This document shows positions 36,208 to 47,700 of a DNA stretch of 64,000 nt, piece after piece (position 1 is the stretch's first letter; each line of letters begins with the position of its first letter). The stretch is taken from NCBI GenBank assembly GCA_964035545.1, contig OZ037769.1, positions 10,145,429 to 10,209,428 on the forward strand. The letters run 5' to 3'. The notes under the pieces were generated by a model that was given only the letters and a program-made list of their open reading frames with translations, did no database searches and had not been told where the DNA came from. The translations under genes were made by a program, and so were the position numbers. Source of the DNA: Bugula neritina. Taxonomy: Eukaryota > Bryozoa > Gymnolaemata > Cheilostomatida > Bugulidae.

Positions 36208-36683
36208 CTTTAGCGAGTTTTAATTTTGGTAGCTCAAGAAGAGCGGTAGATTATTAGTTGTTTGTTTGCAACAAACTGCGTAGAGACAATAATTTAACAG
36301 TATTGATTCGAATAGTTTTATAAGCAGCTCCAAGTTAGGGGTGACTGCGTGCAGTAGTTTGCGGTTCTCGAGTTTAAGGTTTAGGGTTTATTGGAACTCC
36401 TATTTACAAAAAGCCCGAGAACCGCAAACACTGCGCTTAGTTCTTCCCAACTTGACGCAGTGTGGTATATTTAGGAGTGTTGACTTTAAACCATGAAAAA
36501 TCATAATGCCGCTATTGGTACCGCGAGTTTATATAAGTTATAAAAGAAAAATTTTGTCACTTTTGTGATTTTATTTTTTTTTAATTTTATGTGTCTATTT
36601 TTTTTAATTTTGTTTATTAGTAAAGTTTTTAAACATATTTTCAATGCATATAAAATTAAAAAAAAAATTAAAACTCAATCACG

Positions 36684-36989
36684 TGTTATAATTTTCAGAT
36701 TTAGGGTCGATGTGCCACCAAGAGAGTCTATTTATCACTAGAGAAACTTCACCGAGTTAAGTCGAGTAGATATCGTTATATTTTAATACAAGAATACATA
36801 ATAAAATCTAATGTACAACAGTAATGATACGCACGTCTATTTAATTTACAGCACTATCCTCAACTGAGCTAGTAGCGCGAAGCTGCTACTATTACTCATA
36901 AAACAGCCTAGCTAATTGGCTAATGCATTGTTCCGGGTCAATACGCAACCTTGCGTATTGTGTTGCTGGTAGCTCCACGAGCCACCACA
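36684..36989 (-). repeat. LTR of element B (3' LTR)
   Basis: 306 bp, ending GAGCCACCACA as in element A. It is followed inward by CTGCCCCCTCCAGCAGAAAG, the polypurine tract complement. Confidence 0.92.
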
Positions 36990-37258
36990 CTGCCCCCTCC
37001 AGCAGAAAGCCCTCTTTCTGATAAAAATAAAATTCACATAAAAAAACGTATACTTCGTTGCGGGGGGAAGAGAACAGTATAAAAGTATATACAAAAAAAC
37101 AAACAACCGATAAAATATACAGGTATATATAAAACGTGCAGAATAAGTAATAAGTAAGAGAAGGTCCTATCTACATGTAGAGTACGTGCCACCATAACGG
37201 TAGGGAATGCCACAGAGAGGTAGGGGAAGAGTAGTATGGAGTTGGAGATAGACTCAAG

Positions 37259-38388
37259 TTAACTGCGGGCCGCACGCTTCATGCGTTTAATAGACTCCTG
37301 TAAATATTTGAGTTCACTGGATGCAGCCTGCACCCGCGGGGCCAGTCTGTACACTTCTTGCTCCAAGTCGTGTGCCCTAGCTTCTACTTCACGTAGGTTG
37401 CGGGCCCAGGGGGACGAGCGAGAGGAAGTCGGCTGTCTGTGTCTTTTCCGCTCTGAGGATGGAAGGGGAGGAGGAAGTGTATACGCATTCGTGTCTACCC
37501 TCTGTAGTACGACACGAGGAAAGGTATGCGGTATGCGTAGAGGACTGTGAGGTGGAGAGTTAGTAGACTGTATAGGTTTATCTGTGGCTCCAGAGATGAT
37601 GGGTCACGGGGAAGGGAAGCCTTGCTCCAGGCGAGATAGCCGAGCTGGGTCAGTGATGAGTGGTTTGATGGCGTTGAGAAATGCAGGATAGGATGATTCG
37701 TCTACTTCATAGACATGTCCTTGATAACACTGCATAGTACGTTGGTGACGCAGTAGGTAATCACGATTGTAGCTATATTCTCCGCAAGGGCAGAAAGTGG
37801 TGATGTAATGTTGCGGCAAGTGTACTTTCAGTCTGCGGTGGGTTGTAAATCGCTGCTGGCAGAGGTTGCATTCGCAATTACTTTCACCTCCTTGATGAGT
37901 CCTAATCTCTCTCTCTGTGGCAGGGGTAATCCAGTTGGAGGTTGCTTCCAACTGGGGTGGCAGTTGCCTGGTTGTAGAAGTTGTTGGGGCCGGCTCTGGG
38001 TCCCACGCCATCTCTAGAGAAGGCATGCCCGGAGAGACGGGCGCGAGTGTGTCTACAAAAGTAGAATTATTGTTAGATTGCGGTGGATCTTTACAACATA
38101 ATTCTAGTGACTGTCGACTGTTGCTAGCCTGAGAGTCACAGCTTTTGGAATGCACTCGAGGAACCGATGAATCATGTGTGGACTGACCAAGAACAGTGTC
38201 TAGCTCCAGGTCTAACAGACCATCGGCCATTACAGTGTCTTCATCGTCATTCACATGAAACGTGGTTCCCAGTAATTCTGATTCAATCTGCTGAATTAGT
38301 TCAGAATTTACTGGCATCGAGCCCGTTTCCATGAATAGGAATACAAGACTTATACTGGCTTACCTGGGAACTCGGTATTAATGTCCAT
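37259..38388 (-). pseudogene. Element B ORF3: zinc-finger protein with one TGA
   Basis: Mini-exon 38388-38364 (MDINTEFP plus one base, donor G/GTAAGC) and exon 38052-37259 (after TTTTGTAG, starting ACACACTCG) join in phase to 272 codons, as in A and D. An in-frame TGA at 37604-37606 interrupts the second exon before the leucine-rich end (EVEARAHDLEQEVYRLAPRV). The fingers are intact: CX2CX12HX3H starting CNLCQQRF and CXCX12HX5C starting CPCG. Here the mini-exon also lies in the pol frame, overlapping the last codons of pol. The intron is open from an ATG at 38332, so an unspliced 242-residue product is an alternative. Confidence 0.65.
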
Positions 38389-41300
38389 ACTCAACGTTCT
38401 TGGTAAGATTGGAGCTGGTTGTGAGATACGTCTGCCTTTGGCGATGTCAGCATAAGAAAAGGCTGAGCATCGTTTCTGAGGCACGAGGTCGGAACTATTT
38501 GCTTTACGCGCATTAATTCCTCCCACTATTCCGCACTCGCAAAAGTTGATATTTGCGTGGGGTTCACAACTCCAACATTTCATCGTACGGTTTTCCCCTA
38601 GACTTTCATGTGCGCCGCTTCTAATGCAGTCACATACGAAGTCTTTTAAATATGGTGGGGGTTTCCTCGTACGCTGTCCCCTTTCTAGGGGGGGTGACAC
38701 GCTTGCCGGTTCGTTAGTAGGGGCCTCTAATGGCGTCTCTACTTCACCGTTAGCGGTCACCTCTTCTTGTTCTCCGGATGGAGCCCCTCCCTCCGTGGGG
38801 GTTTGCACTTCCGGAACCGGCTCGGTTTCTGGAAGTGATGGAATTAGACTTGGCGGTGGCGGACACGCTTCTGTTGGCAAAAGCTGCCGCTCCTCTCTCA
38901 CCAAGTTTTCTTCCCGCGGTATGACCACTTCGTATTCAGGTCCATGCCGCCGTCGCCCGCGCGTTGTTGTCTGCCTCCTGGGCTCTAACAACGGGGGGGC
39001 TTCTCCCACTCCGTCGGGGCTAGCCCAATACGGTTTCAAGCGAGACTCATTCTGGATAGACACCTGTCCTGAGCGCTCAATCTTGTACGTATGATTGGGC
39101 ATAGCCTCGACGATCACGTAGGGTCCTACGAACTTAGGCTTCAGTTTATCAGCCTGTCCGCGACGCCTACGGTAATTGACCATCCACACCTTATCTCCCG
39201 TTTGATAGAGAGGTGGTTCATCGGAATCTTCGTGCCGCACCTTCCACTGCTGTTGGCGCAGTATATCGTGTGCGGCCTTCATCCGTTCCACTAGTTCACT
39301 GGCATACTCGTGAACCGAGTTGTCTTGCTCTGGAACGTGATAGGTGAGATGGTCAGGGACACGAGTCTCCCTCCCGAGCATCAAGAGGTTTGGGGTCTCA
39401 CCAGTACTGGTGTGTGGGGTGCTACGGTATGCACGCATGACTTGCGGCAACACCGTATCCCATTCCTCTTGACCTCATCCAAGGAGGAGACTCCGGAGCG
39501 CATCACCTAGCATCCGGTTGTTGCGCTCCACCACCCCGTTACCTTGAGGGTGGTAGGGGGTGGTCCTGCTCTGATTTACTCCCCAGAGGTGACAAAGGTC
39601 GCTCATCAGTTGAGACTGGAATTGAGCGCCTTGATCAGAGTGTATCTGTTCGGGGAGCCCAAAATAACAGAATACATGTTGGTCTAGTGCCCTGGCCACT
39701 GTTGGGGCTGATGCATCTGGGATAGCCAGAGCATCCGCCCACCTAGTAAAGTGGTCGGTTAGTACTAGGATCCAATTATTGCCTCTGGGGGTCAGGGGCA
39801 TGGGTCCGACCAGGTCTACAGCGACTACTTGCCAGGGCCTACCAGCATATAGCCTCCGCCGTCCTGCTTCACCAGGGGGGCGGCTATGCTTACTGGCCTG
39901 GCAGATCTCACACTGTTTGACTCTGAGTCGGACATCACGCTCCATTTGTGGCCAATACCACCGGAGTCGTAATTTGGATATCACTCTCTTGACCCCTGCG
40001 TGGGCCTGTTTGTGAGTATCCCAAATCAACTCACGGCGGATGGCCGTGGGGCAGACTACCCTCTTCCTTTCCGGGTGTCTGCCGCTGGCAGCTAGGGAGA
40101 TGGTGAGTAACCCATCCTGCCCGATCCGCAGCGAGTCCCAACGCTGACAGTATAGCCGGAACTCGGCGCATCCCTGTCGTATGCGTTCTTCGCTGGGTCG
40201 TCGCCCTTCCCTTTTGGCCCGGTATATGTCTGCCACGACTCCAGGCAGCTCTTCTTGGAGCTTCTTCAGCTCTCGAACATTACCGGCCAGTACAGGGTTG
40301 GCGCGGAGGTTTTGTACATCCTCCGGGGACTCATCAACTCCTTGCCTGAGTTGACCCTGGTCCCAGTCAAACGGTGCTCCGTGCTGAGCCAGCGTCTCCA
40401 ACTCGCATCGCGGGGGACCTCCATCCCTCCTCTCGATGTTGAGACACTGTTTGCAACCTCCGTCAGGTCGGCGACTCAACCCATCCGCATTGCTGTGTCT
40501 CTTGCCCGGTCGATGTTCGATCCGGTATGAGAATTCAGCTAGGATTTCGAGCCACCGGGCGACCTGACTAGAGGGCTCTGCTCTCTTGCACAACCAGATC
40601 AGCGAGGCATGATCCGTACGCAGCCGGAACTTCCTGCCGTATAAGTATGGTCTGAAGTGCTTCACTGACTTGATTACTGCCGGCAGCTCCTTGTGGGTAG
40701 TGCAGTAATTTCGTTCAGCGGGTGAGAGAGACTTGCTGTAGTAGGCTACTACTACCTCTCGGCCCTCCTGCACTTGTGACAGCACAGCGCCAACATTTTG
40801 GTCACTGGCGTCCGTGTCGAGGATGTACTCCAGAGTGGGGTCTGGGTAGGCCAAGATGGGCGCCGTTAGTAGGCAGCCCTTGAGGCGGTCGAACGCTCCT
40901 TGTTCGACTGGGGTCCACTGCCACGTCACTCCCTTTGCGGTGAGCCGGTTTAACGGCTGTGCTATGCCCGCAAAGTCCGGTATGTATTGCCTGTAATACC
41001 CTACCAGCCCCAAGAAAGCCCGGAGTCCGGTCAAGTCTTGGGGGGTGACCCAGTCTTCTACCGCCCGTACCTTTTCGGGATCCGTTGCCACGCCGTTTCG
41101 ACCGACAACGTGCCCCAGGTACTTGACCTCCGGCTGCAATAAAGCGCACTTGGAAGGTTTGAGCTTAAGACCGGCACCTCGGAGTCTCTCGAAAACCTCC
41201 TGCAGACGACTGACATGTGTCTCGAAGTCTGGAGAGATTACGATGACATCATCGAGGTAGACCAGCAGTGTCTTCCAATGGAGCCCGCTAAGGACTTGTT

Positions 41301-42447
41301 CCATCAGCCTCTGGAAGGTGGCTGGGGCGGAGGTTAACCCGAAGGGCAGCACCTTCCACTTCCACAAACCGTCCCGTGTGATAAACGCCGCTTTCTCTTG
41401 GGCGTCGGGACTCAGAGGAACTTGCCAATAGCCGCTTAGCAAGTCTAACGTACCGAAGTACTTGCTGCCGGCTAGGGCGTCCAATGACTCGTCAATACGA
41501 GGTAGAGGGTAGGCGTCCTGTATGGTTACGCTATTGAGTTTGCGGTAATCCACACAGAACCGCCAACTGCTGTCTTTCTTCCGGACCAGTACGACTGGCG
41601 AGCTCCACGCACTATGGGCGGGCTCTATCAGTCCCCGGTCCAGAAGATCCCGTACTTGTCGGCTAACCTCCTTCTCTTTCTCCGGCCCCAGCCTGCGTGT
41701 GGGCTGCCGGACAGGGACTGTCCCTGCAGTCAGCGGTATTTCGTGTCTGACAGTTCCAGTCAGTCCCACGTCATGCTCTCCGCTGCTGAACACATCACCG
41801 TAGTCGCGTAGTAACTTAGCCATAACTTGGCGTTCTCTGTTACTCGCGCAGCCGCCACTGGCTGTTTCGTATAACTCCCGGAGATGTGTTGGGACTGCCC
41901 CTCGTCCCTGAATAGGGTGTCGAGGGGGTGCCTCCGTCGCGTCATCCAGCGACGGGCCCACGTCCTCTTCCTGGACGGAGTGGAACCGGCCCAGCATTGA
42001 CCCAGCTGGGAGCTCAATGGGCTCGGTAAAGGGGTTGACACACTGCACTAAGACCTCCCCCCGCTCAGTTAGTCGGTTTAAACTACTGGCGAGTTGGATC
42101 CTTTCGTGCGCGCCTTCAACGACCCCGAGCCTGGCTATCTGGTTGCTGTTCACTCGGCAGTGGATAGTAGCTCTGGAGCGTCCGGGCACGGTGCAGTTTC
42201 GAACTACCTGAACACCGCCCACCAGAAGACGCCCAAACTTATCCACACAGGCGAGTTCTCGCCCGCCCATCAGCACCACCGACTTACTAAAGTCTATTCG
42301 GCACTGGTGTTGCTTCAAGAAGGGCATTCCGAGGATAGCATCTTCCTCCAGTTGGCCTATGACAAAGGTCTCCTGTACAGCGTGGTCTCGGACACGCCCA
42401 GGGAGCTCGATAATACCATAAAAGGGAATACATGACATCTTCGACAT
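38350..42447 (-). pseudogene. pol: Element B pol (RT-RNase H-IN), one in-frame TGA
   Basis: The frame starts inside the protease (CIPFYGIIELPG), because the region from gag to mid-protease is deleted. RT is intact at YLDDVIVIS. RNase H has DTDASD and TDHASL, but R>H and L>P changes flank the catalytic Glu (THKELPAV). The integrase zinc-binding domain (THKQAH, CEICQ), the DDE core (VAVDLVGPMP, HSDQGAQFQ, VVERNNR) and GPY/F (KFVGPY) are present. A TGA at 39475-39477 replaces an Arg codon that is CGA in element C. The frame then continues to 38350. Without Gag and protease the copy needs help from others. Confidence 0.88.
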
Positions 42448-42583
42448 CTTCCGACCCAGTAAAGGTGGGAGCTTTCAAGCAATGTCTATAAGCTTCTTCT
42501 CCCTCACGATTCACAGGATTAACAGCATTTCTACGCTCACCTTCTACTGGGGGTGGTTGCATTCTAGCATTTTCAGTCTCCAT
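42440..42583 (-). pseudogene. gag: Element B gag remnant
   Basis: Only the first 45-50 codons remain, ending LKAPTFTGSEDVED, which then join protease sequence (junction about 42435-42445). The matrix/capsid-like part, the zinc knuckle and the frameshift site are all missing. Confidence 0.8.
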
Positions 42584-42616
42584 CTTTGATGTACACTATC
42601 CCACTGCTGCCACCAC

Positions 42617-42922
42617 TGTTGTAATTTTCAGATTTAGGGTCGATGTGCCACCAAGAGAGTCTATTTATCACTAGAGAAACTTCACCGAGTTAAGTCGAGT
42701 AGATATCGTTATATTTTAATACAAGAATACATAATAAAATCTAATGTACAACAGTAATGATACGCACGTCTATTTAATTTACAGCACTATCCTCAACTGA
42801 GCTAGTAGCGCGAAGCTGCTACTATTACTCATAAAACAGCCTAGCTAATTGGCTAATGCATTGTTCCGGGTCAATACGCAACCTTGCGTATTGTGTTGCT
42901 GGTAGCTCCACGAGCCACCACA
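42617..42922 (-). repeat. LTR of element B (5' LTR)
   Basis: 306 bp, near-identical to 36684-36989. The primer-binding site at 42599-42616 (GTGGCAGCAGTGGGA on the minus strand) has one change from the other elements. Confidence 0.92.
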
Positions 42923-43129
42923 CATGCACGTAAATACAAAGCTATAAAGTTTAAGCTTTGCTGTGATTACAACGTGAATATGAATTGAATAATACTTGCA
43001 ATAACCATTTTACACAAAATACGTTACAGTTGCTATAAATGTAAGACTAGTAAATTGGATGCAAATAGGCACGGTAATACTACTTAATATATATGCTATT
43101 TTTGAAATTTGTAGTAAATATTTGGCATG

Positions 43130-43596
43130 TATTATATATATATATATATATATAATAATAATATATTATATATTGTTATATTATATATTATAATATATTA
43201 TATATTATTATATTATATTATATATATATAATAATATCATATATAATATATTATTATATTATATATTATATTATATATATATAATAATATCATATATAAT
43301 ATATTATTATATTATATTATATATAATATATATATATTATAATAATATATTATACATTAATATATTATATATTATATATATAATAATATCATATATAATA
43401 TATATATATATTATAATATTATATTATATATTATATTATATATGTATATTATATATATATAATAATATCATACATAATATATATAATATACTATTATATT
43501 ATATATTATATATATATTATATATATATAATATTATCATATATAATATATTATTATATTATATAATAAATTATATTTATTATATATATAATAATAT

Positions 43597-43640
<44 letters not shown>
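43130..43640. repeat. TA-rich loop of the inverted repeat
   Basis: About 500 bp made almost only of A and T, with repeated ATAATAATATCATATATAAT-like units and (AT)n. It is the centre of the large palindrome. Confidence 0.9.
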
Positions 43641-43642
<2 letters not shown>

Positions 43643-43721
43643 GCCAAATATTTACTACAAATTTCAAGAATAGCATAGCATCCAATTTACTAGTCTTACA
43701 TTTATAGCAACTGTAACGTAT

Positions 43722-44278
43722 TGTAGTAGTTTTGTGGGTGATAGAATGAAATCAGGCAGAGAACATAACTCCTTGTTATAGAAGAGACAAGAGAGAGAGG
43801 TTGCCGTGTGCTTGCAGTACTTTATTGTAGCAGTGAGAAGTGTCCAGTGTGAGCTCCAGTCCGCAAGTGACTGAAGCTCTAAAATGCGTGTCCTTTTATA
43901 CTGGTAGAACAAAGGACCTCTAGAACCTTCCACCGACAGCGGGCCGATGTTCGGCAGGGGATACCGACATGACGAATGTCGGTAACTGACACTGGAAATA
44001 TCGGTAACCGACATTCGGTCTGCCTGCATCCACCTGCTAAAATCGGTCCAACTGTCGGTTTACATGAATCAACAAAAATGAACCCAACCAAGTGTATGCG
44101 TATTGTAACTTGTAATTGGGGGAAAGGGGATTAACTATTTACTATGTTAAAAGCTCAACATTAGCCATAGTGTTTAAGGTATTAGAAAGTTACGCTACAT
44201 AATTAACTATGATTACAGTATTTAGAAAAATAACCATAAGTAATGTGTCAAGGGGGATAACTCTTAATATTTACCACA
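43722..44278 (-). repeat. LTR of element C (3' LTR)
   Basis: 557 bp, TGTAGTAG...TTACCACA. It contains a cluster of CCGACA/TGTCGG hexamers and half-sites at about 43930-44065. The polypurine tract complement (CACACCCCCTATCAGAAAG) follows. Confidence 0.92.
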
Positions 44279-44782
44279 CACACCCCCTATCAGAAAGTAC
44301 AGTTTCTGATACAAAAACAGAGGGTAAATATAACAACGTAAATCAACTGGCCAAGGGGCATGAGGAGTAGCATGAGAATACAGGGCTAGGCCACTGGGAA
44401 TACAGAAAAATAATAATAAAAAAAACTTGGTTGAGGTTCAGGTTCTAGAGAAAAATGGTATAATACTGATAAATGCTAATAATAATAGTAAAATATAAAA
44501 AAACTTTGATACTGCAATGCACACTATTGTTCACACACATATTTGTAGTAATACTTATAACACACTAATAAAAGTAATATAAAGTCTCATCTATCACTCC
44601 TTAGCAAAGCCTGAATGTCTCCTTCGAAGAGGTCTCTTGAGTCTCCAGATATCTCCTTCGTGTGGGCAGGGACAGGTAGGCTGGTTGCGAGTGGGGGGGG
44701 GGTAGAGCGCAGTAAGTGGATGATGAGTGAGAGGTGGTGGTGGATAGGTCGAGGTCTCTTCTTAGCCTTGGGCAGGTTCTGG
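44279..44782 (-). other. Region between pol and 3' LTR of element C
   Basis: An open frame of 73 codons (44587-44808, minus) overlaps the end of pol. It is basic and proline-rich (KAKKRPRP) and crosses a C10-type homopolymer. It has no zinc finger and may be a frame-shifted continuation of the pol tail. Nothing else is recognised. Confidence 0.4.
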
Positions 44783-47700
44783 CTACTGTCGTCTATCGTG
44801 GCCAGCACGACCCGTAAGTACGTTTGGTAGCGTCAGTGTTCTCCGTCCTGGTCCGTCGAGGTCTATCCAGACAGCCCAACTGCCCAGAGTCACTTGCGCT
44901 TCTTCCGCAGGGAGTTGAGCTTCTTCAGGTAAAGGAAGCTCCTCTAAAGCAGTGGGGGCAGACTGGGCCAGAGAGGGGGAACCCGTCGGGCCGACTGGAG
45001 CCGAGCCAGGGTTCCGGATAAAGGGGAAGTCGGGTTGAATCGCTTCGTCTACTCCAGTATCCATGTGGTTGTATGACGACTCTGGCTGCGGGAGAACCAT
45101 GTCATCGTCTGTTTCATCCTGATTGTTGTCAGAACCTAGTGAGGGGTCAGTATCTGCCGATTTTGGGTACGTGAACTCAATTTCAGTATCACGCCCCGGG
45201 TATCTAGGCCCACAGAGATGGAAGTCTATGCCTGTGCTAGGCGAATTAGGTTCTATTGGGGTTAGATTCACGGGTCCCACGTGATAATCGGCTAGATACC
45301 CTGGGGGTCTCCTACTTCTTGACTGTCTCTCCAACTCCACAGGTGCCTCAGGCTGGGGTGGAAGTGTGATAGGGGCAGGGGTCCCTGGGTCACTTCCTTC
45401 AGCGTGAGGTGCACCTCCTGGCACCGGGGCCGGCGCTGGGGCCGGTGCAACTGGTGGACCAGGTGGAGGAGGAGGTTCTGGTGTCCGGTCCGCTTCTACT
45501 GGGTCTTGGACTGCAATCTCCCACTCTCTGGGCCGAGCCACCCGTCCTCTGGAGATGGGCTGGCGAGCCGGCTCGAGTAGGGGAGGTGCCTGCCCCGCAG
45601 CGTCTGGGCTGCCCTCATAGGGTTTCAACCGCTGCTCGTTTTAGACTGAGACCTGCCCTGAGCGTTCCACACGGTATGTGTGGTTCGGTAGAACCTTTAT
45701 GATGCAGTAGGGCCCCAAGAACTTGGGCTGAAGTTTAGCCGACTGTCTGTGTCGCCTACGGTGACTCACCATCCATACCCAGTTTCCTACTTGGTATAGT
45801 GGGGGCTCTTCGGAGTCTTCCGTCCTTGTCTGCCACTGCTGCTCGCGCAGGGCTTCATGAGCCTGCTCCATCGTCTCGATAAGCTTCCCCACGTACTCAT
45901 GTACGGGGGCCTCAGGCGCAGGAACATGATATGTTAGGTGCTCCGGGATGCGAGTCTCCCGACCGAGCATCAGGAAGTTTGGGGTTTCCAGGGTACTGGA
46001 GTGTGGTGTGCTGCGGTAGGCCCGCATTATCTGGGGCAGCACCACGTCCCATTCTTCCTGTCCTCGGCCTAAGAGCAGGCTTCGGAGGGCATCTCCTAAC
46101 ATCCTATTGTTCCTCTCGACGACTCCGTTCCCTTGCGGGTGATATGGGGTCGTCCGGCTTTGGTTCACCCCCCATATCCGGCAGAGGTCTCCCATTAGCT
46201 GGGACTGGAACTGGGCCCCCTGGTCAGTGTGAATCTGTTTGGGAAGCCCGAAATAGCAGAACACTTGCTGATCCAGGGTCCGGGCCACGGTGGGGGCTGA
46301 TGCATCTGGTATAGCCAGGGCATCAGCCCACCGAGTGAAGTGGTTCGTGAGCACCAGTATCCAGGTGTTCCCTCTGGCAGATAACGGCATAGGTCCGACT
46401 AGATCCACGGCCACTACCTGCCATGGCCGACCAGCGTATAGCCGGCGTCGACCCGTGGTCTCGGTAAGGCGGCCATGTTTGCTAGCCTGGCAGACCTCAC
46501 ATTGCCGTATCCGCAGTCGCACGTCCCGAGTCAGTCCGAGCCAGTACCAGCGCAGTCTCAGACATCTGATGACCCGACTGGCCCCTGAATGGGCCTGTTT
46601 GTGGGTGTCCCAGATTATTTCCCGCTGGAGGGCACGTGGACATACGACGCGTTCCCTCTCACGGCGGTTATCTGCTGCGAGTGTAATGGTGAGGAGGCCG
46701 TCCTGGCTGACCTTGAGGGAATCCCAGCGGCTACAGAGGTGTCGGTACTCGACGTCCCCTTGTCGCTGCTGTTTCTCGGTAGGTCGGCGGCCCTCCTTTT
46801 TGGCCCGGAAGATTTCAGCCACCGCTCCTGGTAGTGTCTGCTGGAGCCGACTCAGCTCCTGGACGTTTTGATACAGCATGGGGTTGGCCCGTAGGGCATT
46901 GACGGTATCCGGTGGGCGTTCGGACCGAAGCTGGCCGCCTTCCCAACTGTGGACGTCGTCGCTCCCCAGCTCTCTCTCTACGTCCAGGCGAGCGGGTCCT
47001 CCATCTCGCTCCTCGATGTGCAGACACTGCTTGCAGGCCTCCTCCGGCCGTCTGCTCATCCCATCAGCATTCCCGTGCTTCCCCCCAGCACGATGCTCGA
47101 TCCTGTATGAGAATTCCGCAAGAATCTCCAGCCATCGGGCCACCTGGCTCGAGGGCTCTGCACGCTTACACAGCCATATTAGAGATGCATGGTCTGTTCG
47201 CAACCTGAACGCTTTCCCATACAAATATGGCCGGAAGTGCTTCACCGCCTTAACTACTGCCAGGAGCTTCTTTCTGATGGTGCAGTAGTTCTTCACGGCG
47301 GGGGAGAGGGTCTTGCTGTAGTAGGCGACGACCACCTCAGCTCCACCCTGAACCTGTGACAGAACAGCTCCCACGTTGTGGTCGCTGGCGTCGGTGTCCA
47401 GGATGTATTCCTTGGCTGGGTCAGGGTACGCCAGAATAGGCGCCTCTGTTAGCCGACTTTTGAGGTGGTCAAATGCCTGTTGCTCCTCCTGTGTCCACTG
47501 CCACCGGACCCCTTTAGCTGTTAGCCGATTCAATGGCTGTGCAACTCCTGCAAACCCGGGGATATACTGCCGATAGTACCCCACCAGGCCCAGGAATGCG
47601 CGTAGCTCTGTGAGGTCTCGGGGGACAGTCCACTCCTCCACAGCCCGTACCTTCTCCGGGTCGGTAGCGACGCCGTGACGGCCAACCACATGGCCTAGGT

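Larger units (their letters stand above)
36684..42922 (-). mobile_element. Ty3/gypsy LTR retrotransposon B (deleted and interrupted)
   Basis: LTRs of 306 bp lie at 36684-36989 and 42617-42922 and differ by at least one base near the edge (TGTTATAA versus TGTTGTAA). The target duplication was CATG; the left copy now reads CACG, as shown by the uninterrupted opposite arm of the inverted repeat. Most of gag and the protease active site are deleted. Pol and ORF3 each have one in-frame TGA. Confidence 0.93.
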
